Positions 25,241 to 32,705 of a stretch of 32,705 nucleotides of DNA are shown here, one piece after another (positions within the stretch are counted from its first letter, which is position 1; every line of letters begins with the position of its first letter). The notes beneath the pieces were generated by a model, which saw only the letters and a program-made list of their open reading frames with translations, made no database searches and was not told the DNA's origin. The translations under genes were made by a program, and so were the position numbers. The stretch is from Bacillota bacterium (GTDB lineage: Bacteria; Bacillota; SHA-98; Ch115), in the NCBI GenBank assembly GCA_012842565.1, contig DUSO01000131.1:1-32705 (forward strand), given 5' to 3'.

Positions 25241-26809
25241 TCATGGGCACAGCCGCAGCAACTGCCAACCTGTCTGGTCCACCCTGATGTCCCCGACTCT
25301 GCTTTCAATGTTAATCAGGATTGTCCGGGAAGTACCCAAAATCTCAACCGGCACGCCCAACTCCAGTGTCCGCCCGCTTGCCCAAAACCGGACCATTGCT
25401 CGAGGTGACGTCCCTAATTGTCCGTCGCCCGCCGGAGTTCCCCCGCGCCCGTCATCCCGGGCCACCACCCGGACATACCCCGGAGGCTTTAGCTCGAGAT
25501 CGTATCTCAGGCGCACACCGGGAGGGCACCCACCGACCGGGTGTAAGTGCACCCGGTACGTCACCCGGCTTGTCGAATTCCCCCTGGTATCCACGCGCAC
25601 AAGAAGGCAGGCTTCATCCCTTGCAACATAAAACCTGGCTATATCGGCCGGAGCTTCAACCCTGCGAATCAGTGCATCGCCCACGGTATTGTTGAACGAC
25701 CCTATACCTCCCGGCCAATCCCGGGCGGATCCGTCAATGACGATGGAGCCGTCGGCGACGCGTTCCGCCTTTATGACAGGTATCTCGCCGTAGAATTCAT
25801 TGGACCGGGCGAAACTCACCATGTACCTGCGCATGATGGCAGTCTGACTCTTATATTCCAGGATGGCAAGGAGCTTCTTGCGTGCGAGGATTGGATCCAG
25901 GGGCAATTCAACCCAATTTGTATCGGTTCGCAAGAGCCCCGCTGGCGGGACGAGCCCCCTCTTGATATTCAAGCCCTTTGGAGCCGGCCAGTTTCCCCTG
26001 TGAACCACGTAGGTGAAGACCTTGACCCCATTTGGATCCAGCACGCCGTGTTCCTCAAGACATTGCAACGCATATGTGACAAAGCAATAGGCCGTGGAAT
26101 GGTCCGGGTGGGCATCATTCGGGTGCGGCAGGAATATGAGGCTCGGCCTGACGTTGGCAATAATGGTCATCAGGTCCCCCGCCAGCGACTCGCCCGCGTA
26201 GCGAGTACCGGGCCGGAAGCACCGCTCATACGGAGAAGAAGACACTCGCGTATATCTCGAGGTGTACGGGTGTTCCTTGTCCCAGTGATCCTCCCACAAA
26301 TGAGACAGCCCCCGGTCGGGATAACACAGGAAGATCACGTGATCCTCAGGGACTCCCAGCGTTCTGAGGGCGCGTAGGGATTCTTCCTGTCTCACGCGGC
26401 CCAATTCTATGAGCTTTTGAGGGGTTACTCTCAGCGAATGGAACCTATCCTCTGCGGCAAGCGTAAAGCCGTCGCCATTGGTAACTATGACTGTCGTCAC
26501 CGGGATGCCCCTTGAGCAAGCCTTGGCTATCAGCCCACCTGTTGCCAGGCTCTCGTCGTCGCAATGTGGCGCAACGACCAGAATACGATCGGAGGCCGAT
26601 AACGAGAGGACCCTGTCGAAACTAAACCGCGGAGGGGTGGGAAAGGTGTACTGAAAGCCGAAAACCACCACCATTACCGCCGCGATAGTCAGCGCCGTTC
26701 TCTTTAAGTAAAAGGTGACTCCACCCCTCGACCGCGCGGGCCGGCGGACCCCCGGCTGGTAAGTCCCGAGCCGGCGATTCCTGGGAAGCTGGATCTCCGC
26801 GAAGGCCAC
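25241..26809 (-). CDS. Membrane-anchored PIG-L deacetylase with C-terminal beta domain
   Basis: A 522-residue protein. An N-terminal basic stretch and a transmembrane helix (about 36-55) precede a PIG-L/LmbE de-N-acetylase domain (about 73-340). Zn ligands are in 'VVAPHCDDES' (His82, Asp84, Asp85) and 'PHPNDAHPDHSTA' (His229-His237). The C-terminal ~170 residues, starting 'VADGSIVIDGSARDWPG', look like a beta-sandwich carbohydrate-binding (CBM9/DOMON-like) module. It likely deacetylates an amino sugar of the envelope or an exopolysaccharide. The GTG start has AGGGGGT 9 nt upstream, overlapping the MurJ stop, so it is coupled to murJ. Substrate unknown. Confidence 0.85.
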   Translation of the reverse strand: MAFAEIQLPRNRRLGTYQPGVRRPARSRGGVTFYLKRTALTIAAVMVVVFGFQYTFPTPPRFSFDRVLSLSASDRILVVAPHCDDESLATGGLIAKACSRGIPVTTVIVTNGDGFTLAAEDRFHSLRVTPQKLIELGRVRQEESLRALRTLGVPEDHVIFLCYPDRGLSHLWEDHWDKEHPYTSRYTRVSSSPYERCFRPGTRYAGESLAGDLMTIIANVRPSLIFLPHPNDAHPDHSTAYCFVTYALQCLEEHGVLDPNGVKVFTYVVHRGNWPAPKGLNIKRGLVPPAGLLRTDTNWVELPLDPILARKKLLAILEYKSQTAIMRRYMVSFARSNEFYGEIPVIKAERVADGSIVIDGSARDWPGGIGSFNNTVGDALIRRVEAPADIARFYVARDEACLLVRVDTRGNSTSRVTYRVHLHPVGGCPPGVRLRYDLELKPPGYVRVVARDDGRGGTPAGDGQLGTSPRAMVRFWASGRTLELGVPVEILGTSRTILINIESRVGDIRVDQTGWQLLRLCP

Positions 26810-26815
26810 CCCCGT

Positions 26816-28411
26816 CTACCCCCTGGCCGGCGACCTTGCAAGCCTGGACTTAATTCGCGCGACGGCGCCGGTTGCGACGCTCCTCGCAAGATGAAGATCT
26901 TCGATGCGAAGGAACATGGCGCACAGGCCATAGATAAATGCGCCTATGAGTGCCGACAGGACAACCCCTCCAATAACCTCCAAGAGACCCCCGGCAATAT
27001 GCCTGGAAAGGTATAGCCACATACGGGAAACACCCAGCGCCATTATCACGGTCCCGACGCCGCACTTTCCGATTTCAAGCCATAGGCCGAGCCCCGCTAC
27101 CCTAGAAAAACCCGGAAGCCTCCGGTAGAGCGACCAGATCAGCAAAAGCGCCCCTACCCAACATGAAATCGCCGTGGCGAGAGCCAGTCCCCTGGCCCCC
27201 AGTACCCGCACCAGGGCCAGGTTGAGTCCTATATTCACCACCACTGCGGCTATTCCGGTCCAGAGCGGCGTAATCGTATCCTGCATGGCATAAAAGGCCC
27301 GGCTGGCTATATCCCTCCAGCAGATGGCGACTACCCCGAGGGCATACATGGCCATTACCCCGGCGGTAAGGGTCGTAGCCTGCGGGTTAAACGCCCCGCG
27401 CTCATAGACGACCCTAGTGATGGGAACGCTTAGGACCACAAGGCCTGCGGTCATCGGGAGAAGCCCGAATGCGGAGAATCTCAACCCTCTCATGATGCTG
27501 TGTGCCATCCCGGCGTTGCTCTTCTCCGCCGCAAACTCCGTCATGGTCGGGTAAAGCACCGTGCTTATGGCCGAACCAAAGAAAACGAGGGGAAGCGTGT
27601 ATATCCTGGTTGCGTAGTTCATTGCGGCTATATTCCCGGCCGGGAGCCCTGACGCCAGCATCCTATCCACAAGGGCGTTTATTGTGCCAACGCTGCTGCC
27701 TATGATGACGGGTATGGCCAGCACCCACATTCGCCGTAGTTCGGGGAGTCGCCAGTCTATCTCAACCCCCAGGCGAAATCCCCGCCTCACTAGCGCAGGC
27801 AATAGCATGAAGAGCTGCATCCCCATGCCGATCAGGGTGCCGATGGCTAGCCCCCTTATGCCAAGCCAGGCACCAAGGGTTAATACTGAACCAATCACGA
27901 TGATATTCTGAGCAGGATCAGCGAAGGCGGGCGTAGAAAAGTGCTGGAGCGCATTAAGCATGCCCCGGGCGAGAAGTCCTACGCCGGTGAAAAGTACGGC
28001 AGGCATCAGTATACGAGCGAGCACAACCGACTCGAGGAAGATCTGACCGGTAAACCCAGGTGCCACGACGCGAATAACCCAGGGCGTTGCCAGTTCGCCT
28101 GCAACCACCACTAAGAGCGCCAGCAACACCACACTATTCCAGATCGTTCGCGCCATCCTAAATGCAGCTTCGTCTCCTCCGGATACGCGCCGGGCAGTAA
28201 ACATCGGGATGACGACGGTTCCAAGGGCGGCCCCGACGGTGGCAAAAAGTAATCCCGGCAGCCCCTGAGCAACTACATAAGCATCCACATGTGACGATGC
28301 TCCAAACCGCGAAGCGATTACCATCTCCCGCAAGAAGCCCAGGCATTTGCTCAGCACGGCCCCGGCCGCAACAACGAAAGATGCCCTGGCTAGCGCTGCT
28401 TTTCTGCTCAA
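26816..28411 (-). CDS. murJ: Lipid II flippase MurJ
   Basis: A 531-residue MOP-superfamily polytopic protein, the usual length and pattern of MurJ, which flips undecaprenyl-linked peptidoglycan precursor across the membrane. About 14 hydrophobic helices are visible. Signature segments: 'GFLREMVIASRFGASSHVDAY' at the start, 'LARGMLNALQHFSTPAFADP', and 'YERGAFNPQATTLTAGVMAM'. The start is TTG at 28411 with AAGGG upstream. A sigma-A promoter is at 28480-28508. The stop overlaps the SD of the PIG-L gene, so both are co-expressed. Family secure; MurJ versus another MVF-type exporter (e.g. polysaccharide) is not settled by sequence alone. Confidence 0.9.
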   Translation of the reverse strand: MSRKAALARASFVVAAGAVLSKCLGFLREMVIASRFGASSHVDAYVVAQGLPGLLFATVGAALGTVVIPMFTARRVSGGDEAAFRMARTIWNSVVLLALLVVVAGELATPWVIRVVAPGFTGQIFLESVVLARILMPAVLFTGVGLLARGMLNALQHFSTPAFADPAQNIIVIGSVLTLGAWLGIRGLAIGTLIGMGMQLFMLLPALVRRGFRLGVEIDWRLPELRRMWVLAIPVIIGSSVGTINALVDRMLASGLPAGNIAAMNYATRIYTLPLVFFGSAISTVLYPTMTEFAAEKSNAGMAHSIMRGLRFSAFGLLPMTAGLVVLSVPITRVVYERGAFNPQATTLTAGVMAMYALGVVAICWRDIASRAFYAMQDTITPLWTGIAAVVVNIGLNLALVRVLGARGLALATAISCWVGALLLIWSLYRRLPGFSRVAGLGLWLEIGKCGVGTVIMALGVSRMWLYLSRHIAGGLLEVIGGVVLSALIGAFIYGLCAMFLRIEDLHLARSVATGAVARIKSRLARSPARG

Positions 28412-28479
28412 TGGGTTCCCTTGCTCCTCTCCCGACCCCAGCCTTGGTAATCGGCATCAGGGCGTCATTCGCCCGTATT

Positions 28480-28508
28480 ATCTTACCATCCCGGGGGACA
28501 CAGGTCAA
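28480..28508 (-). promoter_or_regulatory. Sigma-A promoter for murJ
   Basis: On the minus strand TTGACC (28503-28508) and TAAGAT (28480-28485) are 17 bp apart. Transcription would start near 28473, 60 nt before the TTG start of murJ. Confidence 0.55.
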
Positions 28509-28748
28509 ACGGCCCATCTCGCCCACCTTGCGAAGTACGCCGTATGCGTTTTCAGGGTAGCCGCGCCACCTCCTTACACCGGGGTCAGGGGAACCGATGG
28601 CAAATCTAGGATTTTTGCCAGTCTCTCCGTCCTACTCACACGGAAACAGGGGAAACGGCAAACCGGTTGCCGGATTCTCCGCAAACCAGACAAAATTCTT
28701 ACCAGTCGCCCATGCCAACCTTCCATGGGAATAGAGTACTAGCAACCA
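28509..28748. other. Intergenic region between the dipeptidase-like gene and murJ promoter
   Basis: No gene is supported. It carries a 6-bp hairpin with 5-nt loop (28656-28672) followed on the minus strand by TTTCCCCTGTTT, a possible terminator for the carbohydrate operon. The remainder shows nothing recognisable. Confidence 0.45.
28656..28672 (-). terminator. Possible terminator of the carbohydrate operon
   Basis: CGGCAA and TTGCCG enclose a 5-nt loop about 80 bp after the dipeptidase-like stop. On the minus strand a pyrimidine-rich TTTCCCCTGTTT follows. The stem is short, so support is moderate. Confidence 0.4.
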
Positions 28749-29774
28749 TTAGCCCCATACCGAACGGAAAACCTGGAGCAGGTTCCCTCCCAACACTTTT
28801 TCGATCTCCGAGTCAGAATATCCTCGCCTTACGAGACCGCGGGTGATCCCGACTATATCCGCCGCTTTGCTAAGGCCGTCAACTGTGCCCCATGGGTTCT
28901 TCAGCTCATCATAACGCTTGTTCCAGCGCACATGCTGCCACTGGGCAAATCCCTCAAACAGATCTGTACCAAGGCTCACATGGTCTATCCCCACCAGCCT
29001 TATCATGTAGTCCAAGATATCCAGGTAATCGTCAAGGGTAGGTCGACGCCCGGGGCTTAAATTGCAGAGGGCTGGGTGAGCATTAGCGCCGATGCACCCG
29101 CCAGTCTCCGCAACCTTCTTCAACAGCTCGTCGGGAACATTTCTTTTGTTAGCACATAGAGTATATGGATTGGAGTGCGAGAGGATTACTGGCCGCGTTG
29201 AAAGAGACGCAGCATCCATAGCCGTCTTCCATCCCACATGAGAAAGATCGACCACCATACCGAGTCTATTCAATTCCCGGACCATTTGCATCCCATAATA
29301 AGTCAGGCCCTCGTCCCGCGGCTCATAGCATCCATCTCCTACTAGGTTGCGCCCCATATATGTCAGTTGCACGATACGCACGCCCACGGCTTTGAAGATG
29401 GCCAGGTTGGTGAGGTCCTCCTCGACTGGAGCGGCGCTTTGAAATCCCAGTATAAGGCCAAGCTTTCCTTCAACTTTGGCCCGGACAATATCATCAGCCG
29501 TCCGAACAAGTATTAACTTATCGGGGTGGGCATCCAGAGCTGCATAGTAATCCTTGATGAATTCCATGGCTTTCACAAAAGACTCGTTATGCGCTGCGAC
29601 CGTTACATGTGCTGCGGTCAGACCAGCCTCGATCAAAGCATCGAAAGCAAACGTCGTCCCCGCTAAACCATCGATTACGATTGATCGTGCATGAAGCCCC
29701 TCCGCGCGGCGGGCCTCCTCGGCAGTTATCGTTTCCGCCAAGTCCTCCAACCTCCATTCACATATCATGGCCAT
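28749..29774 (-). CDS. Peptidase M19 (membrane dipeptidase) family protein, divergent
   Basis: A 341-residue TIM-barrel protein of the renal dipeptidase M19 family. The later motifs are conserved: 'VVDLSHVGWKTAMDA', 'RPVILSHSNPYTLCANKRNV', and 'DHVSLGTDLFEG'. The N-terminal H-x-D metal site is missing ('VIDGLAGTTFAFD' replaces it), and the bridging Glu position reads Gln ('LILGFQSAAP'). It probably has a changed metal centre and substrate. It is the last gene of the permease-kinase operon. The ATG at 29774 has no clear SD; TTG at 29741, with GGAGG 9 nt upstream, is a good alternative. Activity as a dipeptidase is doubtful. Confidence 0.85.
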   Translation of the reverse strand: MAMICEWRLEDLAETITAEEARRAEGLHARSIVIDGLAGTTFAFDALIEAGLTAAHVTVAAHNESFVKAMEFIKDYYAALDAHPDKLILVRTADDIVRAKVEGKLGLILGFQSAAPVEEDLTNLAIFKAVGVRIVQLTYMGRNLVGDGCYEPRDEGLTYYGMQMVRELNRLGMVVDLSHVGWKTAMDAASLSTRPVILSHSNPYTLCANKRNVPDELLKKVAETGGCIGANAHPALCNLSPGRRPTLDDYLDILDYMIRLVGIDHVSLGTDLFEGFAQWQHVRWNKRYDELKNPWGTVDGLSKAADIVGITRGLVRRGYSDSEIEKVLGGNLLQVFRSVWG

Positions 29775-29800
29775 TCTATTGAAAATATCGACCCTACCCT

Positions 29801-31318
29801 TTAGTGCGCTGAGCGTTGTTCTTCGTACTTGGCCACCGCCTCCATAAGCGGCTTCAAATGATGGTAGGTCTCGATATATTGACGGTAATAAAAGTCGTAA
29901 ACCCTTCCAACCTTTTCGTCTGGGGTTAACACCATGCCGTGACGTACCATACGCCCGGCTGCCTCAAAGTAATCCCTGAAGATTCCAGCCCCGATCCCAG
30001 CCCAGATAGCGGCACCCAAGGCAGTAGGCTCGTCGGTTGTTGAGAGCTGCACGGGCCGGCCACTCACATCGGCGTGAATCTGCATCCATAGCCTGCTTTT
30101 CGCTCCCCCTCCCGCCGCCAAGAATCGTTCCACGTGATAGTCATGCTCCTCCAGGTTATCCACAATTGCTCGCGTTCCATAAGCGACTGCCTCACAAAAT
30201 GCCCTGTAAATATGTGGCAAACCGTGTCTTAAGGTCAGCCCCCAGATTGCCCCGCGCGCAAGAGGATCCTTGAATGGGGTACGATTCCCCTGGAAGAAGT
30301 CCAGGGCTACCAACCCTTCGCTCCCGGGTGGGATGCGCGAGGCCAGTTCATCCATCTGCTGATATGAAACATGCCCGCATCCGACATTCTCCACCAACCA
30401 TTGAATGATACTGCCGGTTGTGGACTGTCCGCCTCCCAGGGTGAAGATGCCATCGGCCACCGCCTCAGGATAAGGTCCCCACACATCAGCGAAAATAGGT
30501 GTGGAGGATTGTGCCATATGGCAGGTTGAAGTCCCGATTATCAATGCCATGTCACCCTGCCGGACCGCTCCGACCCCGACCATAGCCGCGTGCGAATCTA
30601 CCCCGCCTTGCACGACCAGTGTCCTTGGGGATAACCCTGTAGCCTCTGCAAAGGCTTTGGAAACCGGCCCTAGAGGAGTCCCCACCGGGAGGACTTCCGC
30701 TGGCCATTTGGCCATAAGTACTTCGAGGCCTAGATTTCGGAGCAAGTCATATGGCCAGCCCCCAAGGGGCGTGACGTAATGCCATTTGGCGGCAGCATTG
30801 CTCCGGCTTATGGTAAAACGTCCTGTCAAATGGTAGGTTAGGAGGTCCGTTTGTTCGACTATCCACCGGGCCCGTCTGAAGACTTCCGGCTCATTTTCAG
30901 CAAGCCACATGGCCTTCGGCAACATCCACTGTGGCGATTCCTTGCCCCCGGCATAACGGAGCACGGGATGCCCGGAGGCGGAGACCCTCTCTGCTTGCCT
31001 CCACGCCCGCTCGTCCATCCACATTATGGCCGGGCGTAACGGCCGGGCTCCATCGTCAAGAGCCACTACAGTACATGACGTGCACGCATACGAGAGTGCC
31101 ACGATATCTTCAGCCCGGACTCCGCTCTCGCCTATTGCCCCCGCTACCGCAGCCGTAAGAGCATCAAGCCAGTCTTGGACATTTTGTTCAACCCACCCAG
31201 AGCGCGGCTGGTAGGTCGGGTATGCTTGCGAAGCCCTCCGAATCAACCTGCCCTCAAGATCGAAAAGGCAACACCGGAGGCTCTGGGTGCCGGCATCTAT
31301 TCCCATCAGGTAAGGCAT
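29801..31318 (-). CDS. FGGY-family carbohydrate kinase
   Basis: A 505-residue sugar kinase of the FGGY family (xylulo-/ribulokinase type) that phosphorylates a pentose or polyol with ATP. The first phosphate loop is 'MGIDAGTQSLRCCLFDLEG', the substrate region contains 'YACTSCTVVALDD', and the second ATP domain has 'LIIGTSTCHM', 'GGGQSTTGS', and 'FLAAGGGAKSRLWMQIHADV'. 'FFQGNRTPFKDPLARGAIWG' is typical of the family. I start at the ATG 31318, with GGGTGG upstream; 24 further codons upstream would overlap the permease gene. It lies 13 bp after the MalG-type permease. Substrate not determined from sequence. Confidence 0.92.
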   Translation of the reverse strand: MPYLMGIDAGTQSLRCCLFDLEGRLIRRASQAYPTYQPRSGWVEQNVQDWLDALTAAVAGAIGESGVRAEDIVALSYACTSCTVVALDDGARPLRPAIMWMDERAWRQAERVSASGHPVLRYAGGKESPQWMLPKAMWLAENEPEVFRRARWIVEQTDLLTYHLTGRFTISRSNAAAKWHYVTPLGGWPYDLLRNLGLEVLMAKWPAEVLPVGTPLGPVSKAFAEATGLSPRTLVVQGGVDSHAAMVGVGAVRQGDMALIIGTSTCHMAQSSTPIFADVWGPYPEAVADGIFTLGGGQSTTGSIIQWLVENVGCGHVSYQQMDELASRIPPGSEGLVALDFFQGNRTPFKDPLARGAIWGLTLRHGLPHIYRAFCEAVAYGTRAIVDNLEEHDYHVERFLAAGGGAKSRLWMQIHADVSGRPVQLSTTDEPTALGAAIWAGIGAGIFRDYFEAAGRMVRHGMVLTPDEKVGRVYDFYYRQYIETYHHLKPLMEAVAKYEEQRSAH

Positions 31319-31331
31319 CGTATACCACCCT

Positions 31332-32159
31332 TTAACCCTTGACGGCTCCGCCAGTAAGGCCCTGCACAAAGTACTGTTCGAGGAAGACATAGACCAGTAT
31401 CGTCGGGACAGTGGCCAATAGCGCAGCAGCCATCATCTCGTTCCAGGCGATCCGGAACTCCCCCATCATTGCTCCAAGTCCCACTGATATCGTGTACATG
31501 TTCTCATTGAGGGACAAAGCCAATGAGAACAGGTAATGGTTCCATGCTAGTAGGAAGGTAAAAAGGGAGGTAGCTCCAATGCCGGGGACCGCTAAGGGTA
31601 CCACTACCCGCACCATGGCCATCAAACGAGAACAGCCATCCACCATGGCGGCCTCATCAATTTCCTTGGGTATCCCGGCAAAAAAGCCCCTCAGCATCCA
31701 GGTACAGAAGGGTAAAGAGAAACTCGCGTAGGCTAAAACCAGGGCCAGGTGTGTATTGAGAATCCCAAAAGTCCGCATCAGGGTAAAGTAAGGAATGATC
31801 AGGATGACCGATGGAAGCATCTGGGTAAGCAAGATGAAAGACAGCATTCCTTGTGCCCCGCGGAACTTGAAACGGGCAAAGCCATAGCTGGCTGGCACCG
31901 ACAGCAAGAGTGAGAGAGCCGTCGCCGTTATGGATACAATGGCTGTGTTAAAGAAGTAGCGGGCGAAATTCTTTATCTTCCACATGTTCAGATATGGGCT
32001 AATGGTCGGCTTGAGGGGCACCCAGGTGGGGGGCATGCGAAAGGTCTCAGGTTCGGTCTTTAACGAGGTTGACAACATCCAGGCTACTGGAAATAGTATA
32101 ACAATAGTAACGGACGCGAGGATCATATAGATCAACGCCGTCCTAAACTGTTTTCTCAT
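31332..32159 (-). CDS. ABC sugar transporter permease, MalG type
   Basis: A 275-residue inner-membrane permease of a carbohydrate ABC importer (MalG/CUT1). Six hydrophobic helices are apparent. The EAA loop that docks the ATPase is 'IPKEIDEAAMVDGCSRLMAM' followed by 'VVPLAVPGI'. 'FSLPFCTWMLRGFF' lies just before it. I prefer the ATG at 32159 because GGGAG lies 8 nt upstream; an ATG nine codons earlier (32186) has no SD. It follows the MalF-type permease by 31 bp and precedes the FGGY kinase by 13 bp. Binding protein and ATPase genes are not in the window. Confidence 0.93.
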   Translation of the reverse strand: MRKQFRTALIYMILASVTIVILFPVAWMLSTSLKTEPETFRMPPTWVPLKPTISPYLNMWKIKNFARYFFNTAIVSITATALSLLLSVPASYGFARFKFRGAQGMLSFILLTQMLPSVILIIPYFTLMRTFGILNTHLALVLAYASFSLPFCTWMLRGFFAGIPKEIDEAAMVDGCSRLMAMVRVVVPLAVPGIGATSLFTFLLAWNHYLFSLALSLNENMYTISVGLGAMMGEFRIAWNEMMAAALLATVPTILVYVFLEQYFVQGLTGGAVKG

Positions 32160-32190
32160 TCTGTTAGTCTCCCGGCCTCTACCCATACAT

Positions 32191-32705
32191 CTAATCCTCC
32201 GGCATTACGATCCTGGTGTAAACCAGGCTAAAAGTCAGGACCACCAGAAGCATCAAGATTGCTATCGCTGAGGCATACCCAAACTCATAATACTGAAACG
32301 TGGTTCTGTAAACCAATATCGAAAGGAGCTCAGTAAGACGCATAGGCCCGCCGTCAGTCATAATCTTGACGAGGTCAAAGGCCCTAAAGGCCCAGATAAA
32401 GTCCATGAGTGACGTTACAAGTATAACATGCCTCAGGTTGGGGATAGTCACATAGCGGAAGACTTGAATCCCGGTAGCCCCGTCGATTCTCGCCGCCTCG
32501 TATTGCTCCTGAGGAATCGTCTGAAGTCCGGCATATAGCATTATCATGGCGAATGGGACGCACTGCCATGCATATGCTAGCACGATGGAAGTCTGCGACA
32601 GCCTTACATCCGCGAGCCACGGAAGGGAGTCTCTGACCAAGTTGAGTTTCACAAGGACAGCATTCGCCACCCCATACTGAGCATTCAGAATCCAGCGCCA
32701 AATAA
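32191..32705 (-). CDS. ABC sugar transporter permease, MalF type (partial, 5' end outside window)
   Basis: The C-terminal 171 residues of a MalF-type sugar permease; the frame stays open to the window edge. The preceding codons read 'IWRWILNAQYGVANAVLVKL', typical of the middle of such permeases, so the GTG at 32670 is internal and not the start. The EAA loop is 'IPQEQYEAARIDGATGIQVF' followed by 'YVTIPNLRHVIL'. Helices continue to the stop at 32191. It forms the heteromeric channel with the MalG-type partner 31 bp downstream. Confidence 0.92.
   Translation of the reverse strand, partial: IWRWILNAQYGVANAVLVKLNLVRDSLPWLADVRLSQTSIVLAYAWQCVPFAMIMLYAGLQTIPQEQYEAARIDGATGIQVFRYVTIPNLRHVILVTSLMDFIWAFRAFDLVKIMTDGGPMRLTELLSILVYRTTFQYYEFGYASAIAILMLLVVLTFSLVYTRIVMPED

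Overview
The window looks like a chromosomal segment of a spore-forming, GC-rich Bacillota bacterium of the clostridial side (Moorella/Desulfotomaculum-like; inferred from content, not from any database match). It carries sporulation genes (cotJABC, spoIVA, spoVK, two tiny hydrophobic sporulation-type proteins). Lysine/diaminopimelate synthesis uses the LL-DAP aminotransferase route (dapL, dapF), and there is a bacterial pyruvoyl-type speD. The gene order miaB-mutS-mutL-miaA-hfq ... spoVK ... dapF-dapL-ynbB also fits. Nearly all protein genes are on the minus strand; the exceptions are a tRNA pair and two very small membrane-protein genes on the plus strand. GTG and TTG starts are common.

Layout: 1-450 holds a sigma-A promoter and tRNA-Val/tRNA-Asp. 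519-1597 is the cotJ spore-coat operon. 1877-1990 (+) is a 37-residue sporulation-type membrane peptide. 2156-2434 is acylphosphatase and 2813-2890 is tRNA-Pro with its own promoter. 3043-3363 is a small membrane protein and 3535-3807 is HU. 3953-7075 holds spoIVA, folE and a yprB-like exonuclease gene, and 7151-8641 a secreted DUF4139 protein. 8765-9148 is speD behind a strong promoter. 9275-15150 is a tight run: spoVK, a small GTPase, a short UbiA-like membrane protein, a CxxC membrane protein, dapF, dapL and ynbB. 15388-15945 is a ferritin-like protein. 16030-23421 is hfq, miaA, mutL, mutS and miaB with 4-bp stop/start overlaps. 23657-23755 (+) is the second tiny membrane protein with a sigma-K-like promoter. 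23916-28411 is a cell-envelope group (serine beta-lactamase-like hydrolase, membrane-anchored PIG-L deacetylase, MurJ flippase). 28749-32705 is a carbohydrate-uptake operon (two ABC permeases, one cut by the window edge, an FGGY kinase and a divergent M19 dipeptidase-like protein).

The most notable observations are these. mutL is cut by an in-frame TAG inside its ATPase domain. miaB has no ATG/GTG/TTG that preserves its first Fe-S cysteine, and its best start is ATT behind a strong Shine-Dalgarno. Two paralogous tiny sporulation genes are easy to miss. The M19-family protein has lost its usual first metal ligands. An uncharacterised GTPase / short UbiA-like / CxxC membrane trio sits between spoVK and dapF. 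Several very strong hairpins without U-tracts lie at gene ends. No CRISPR array, insertion sequence, prophage or rRNA was seen.
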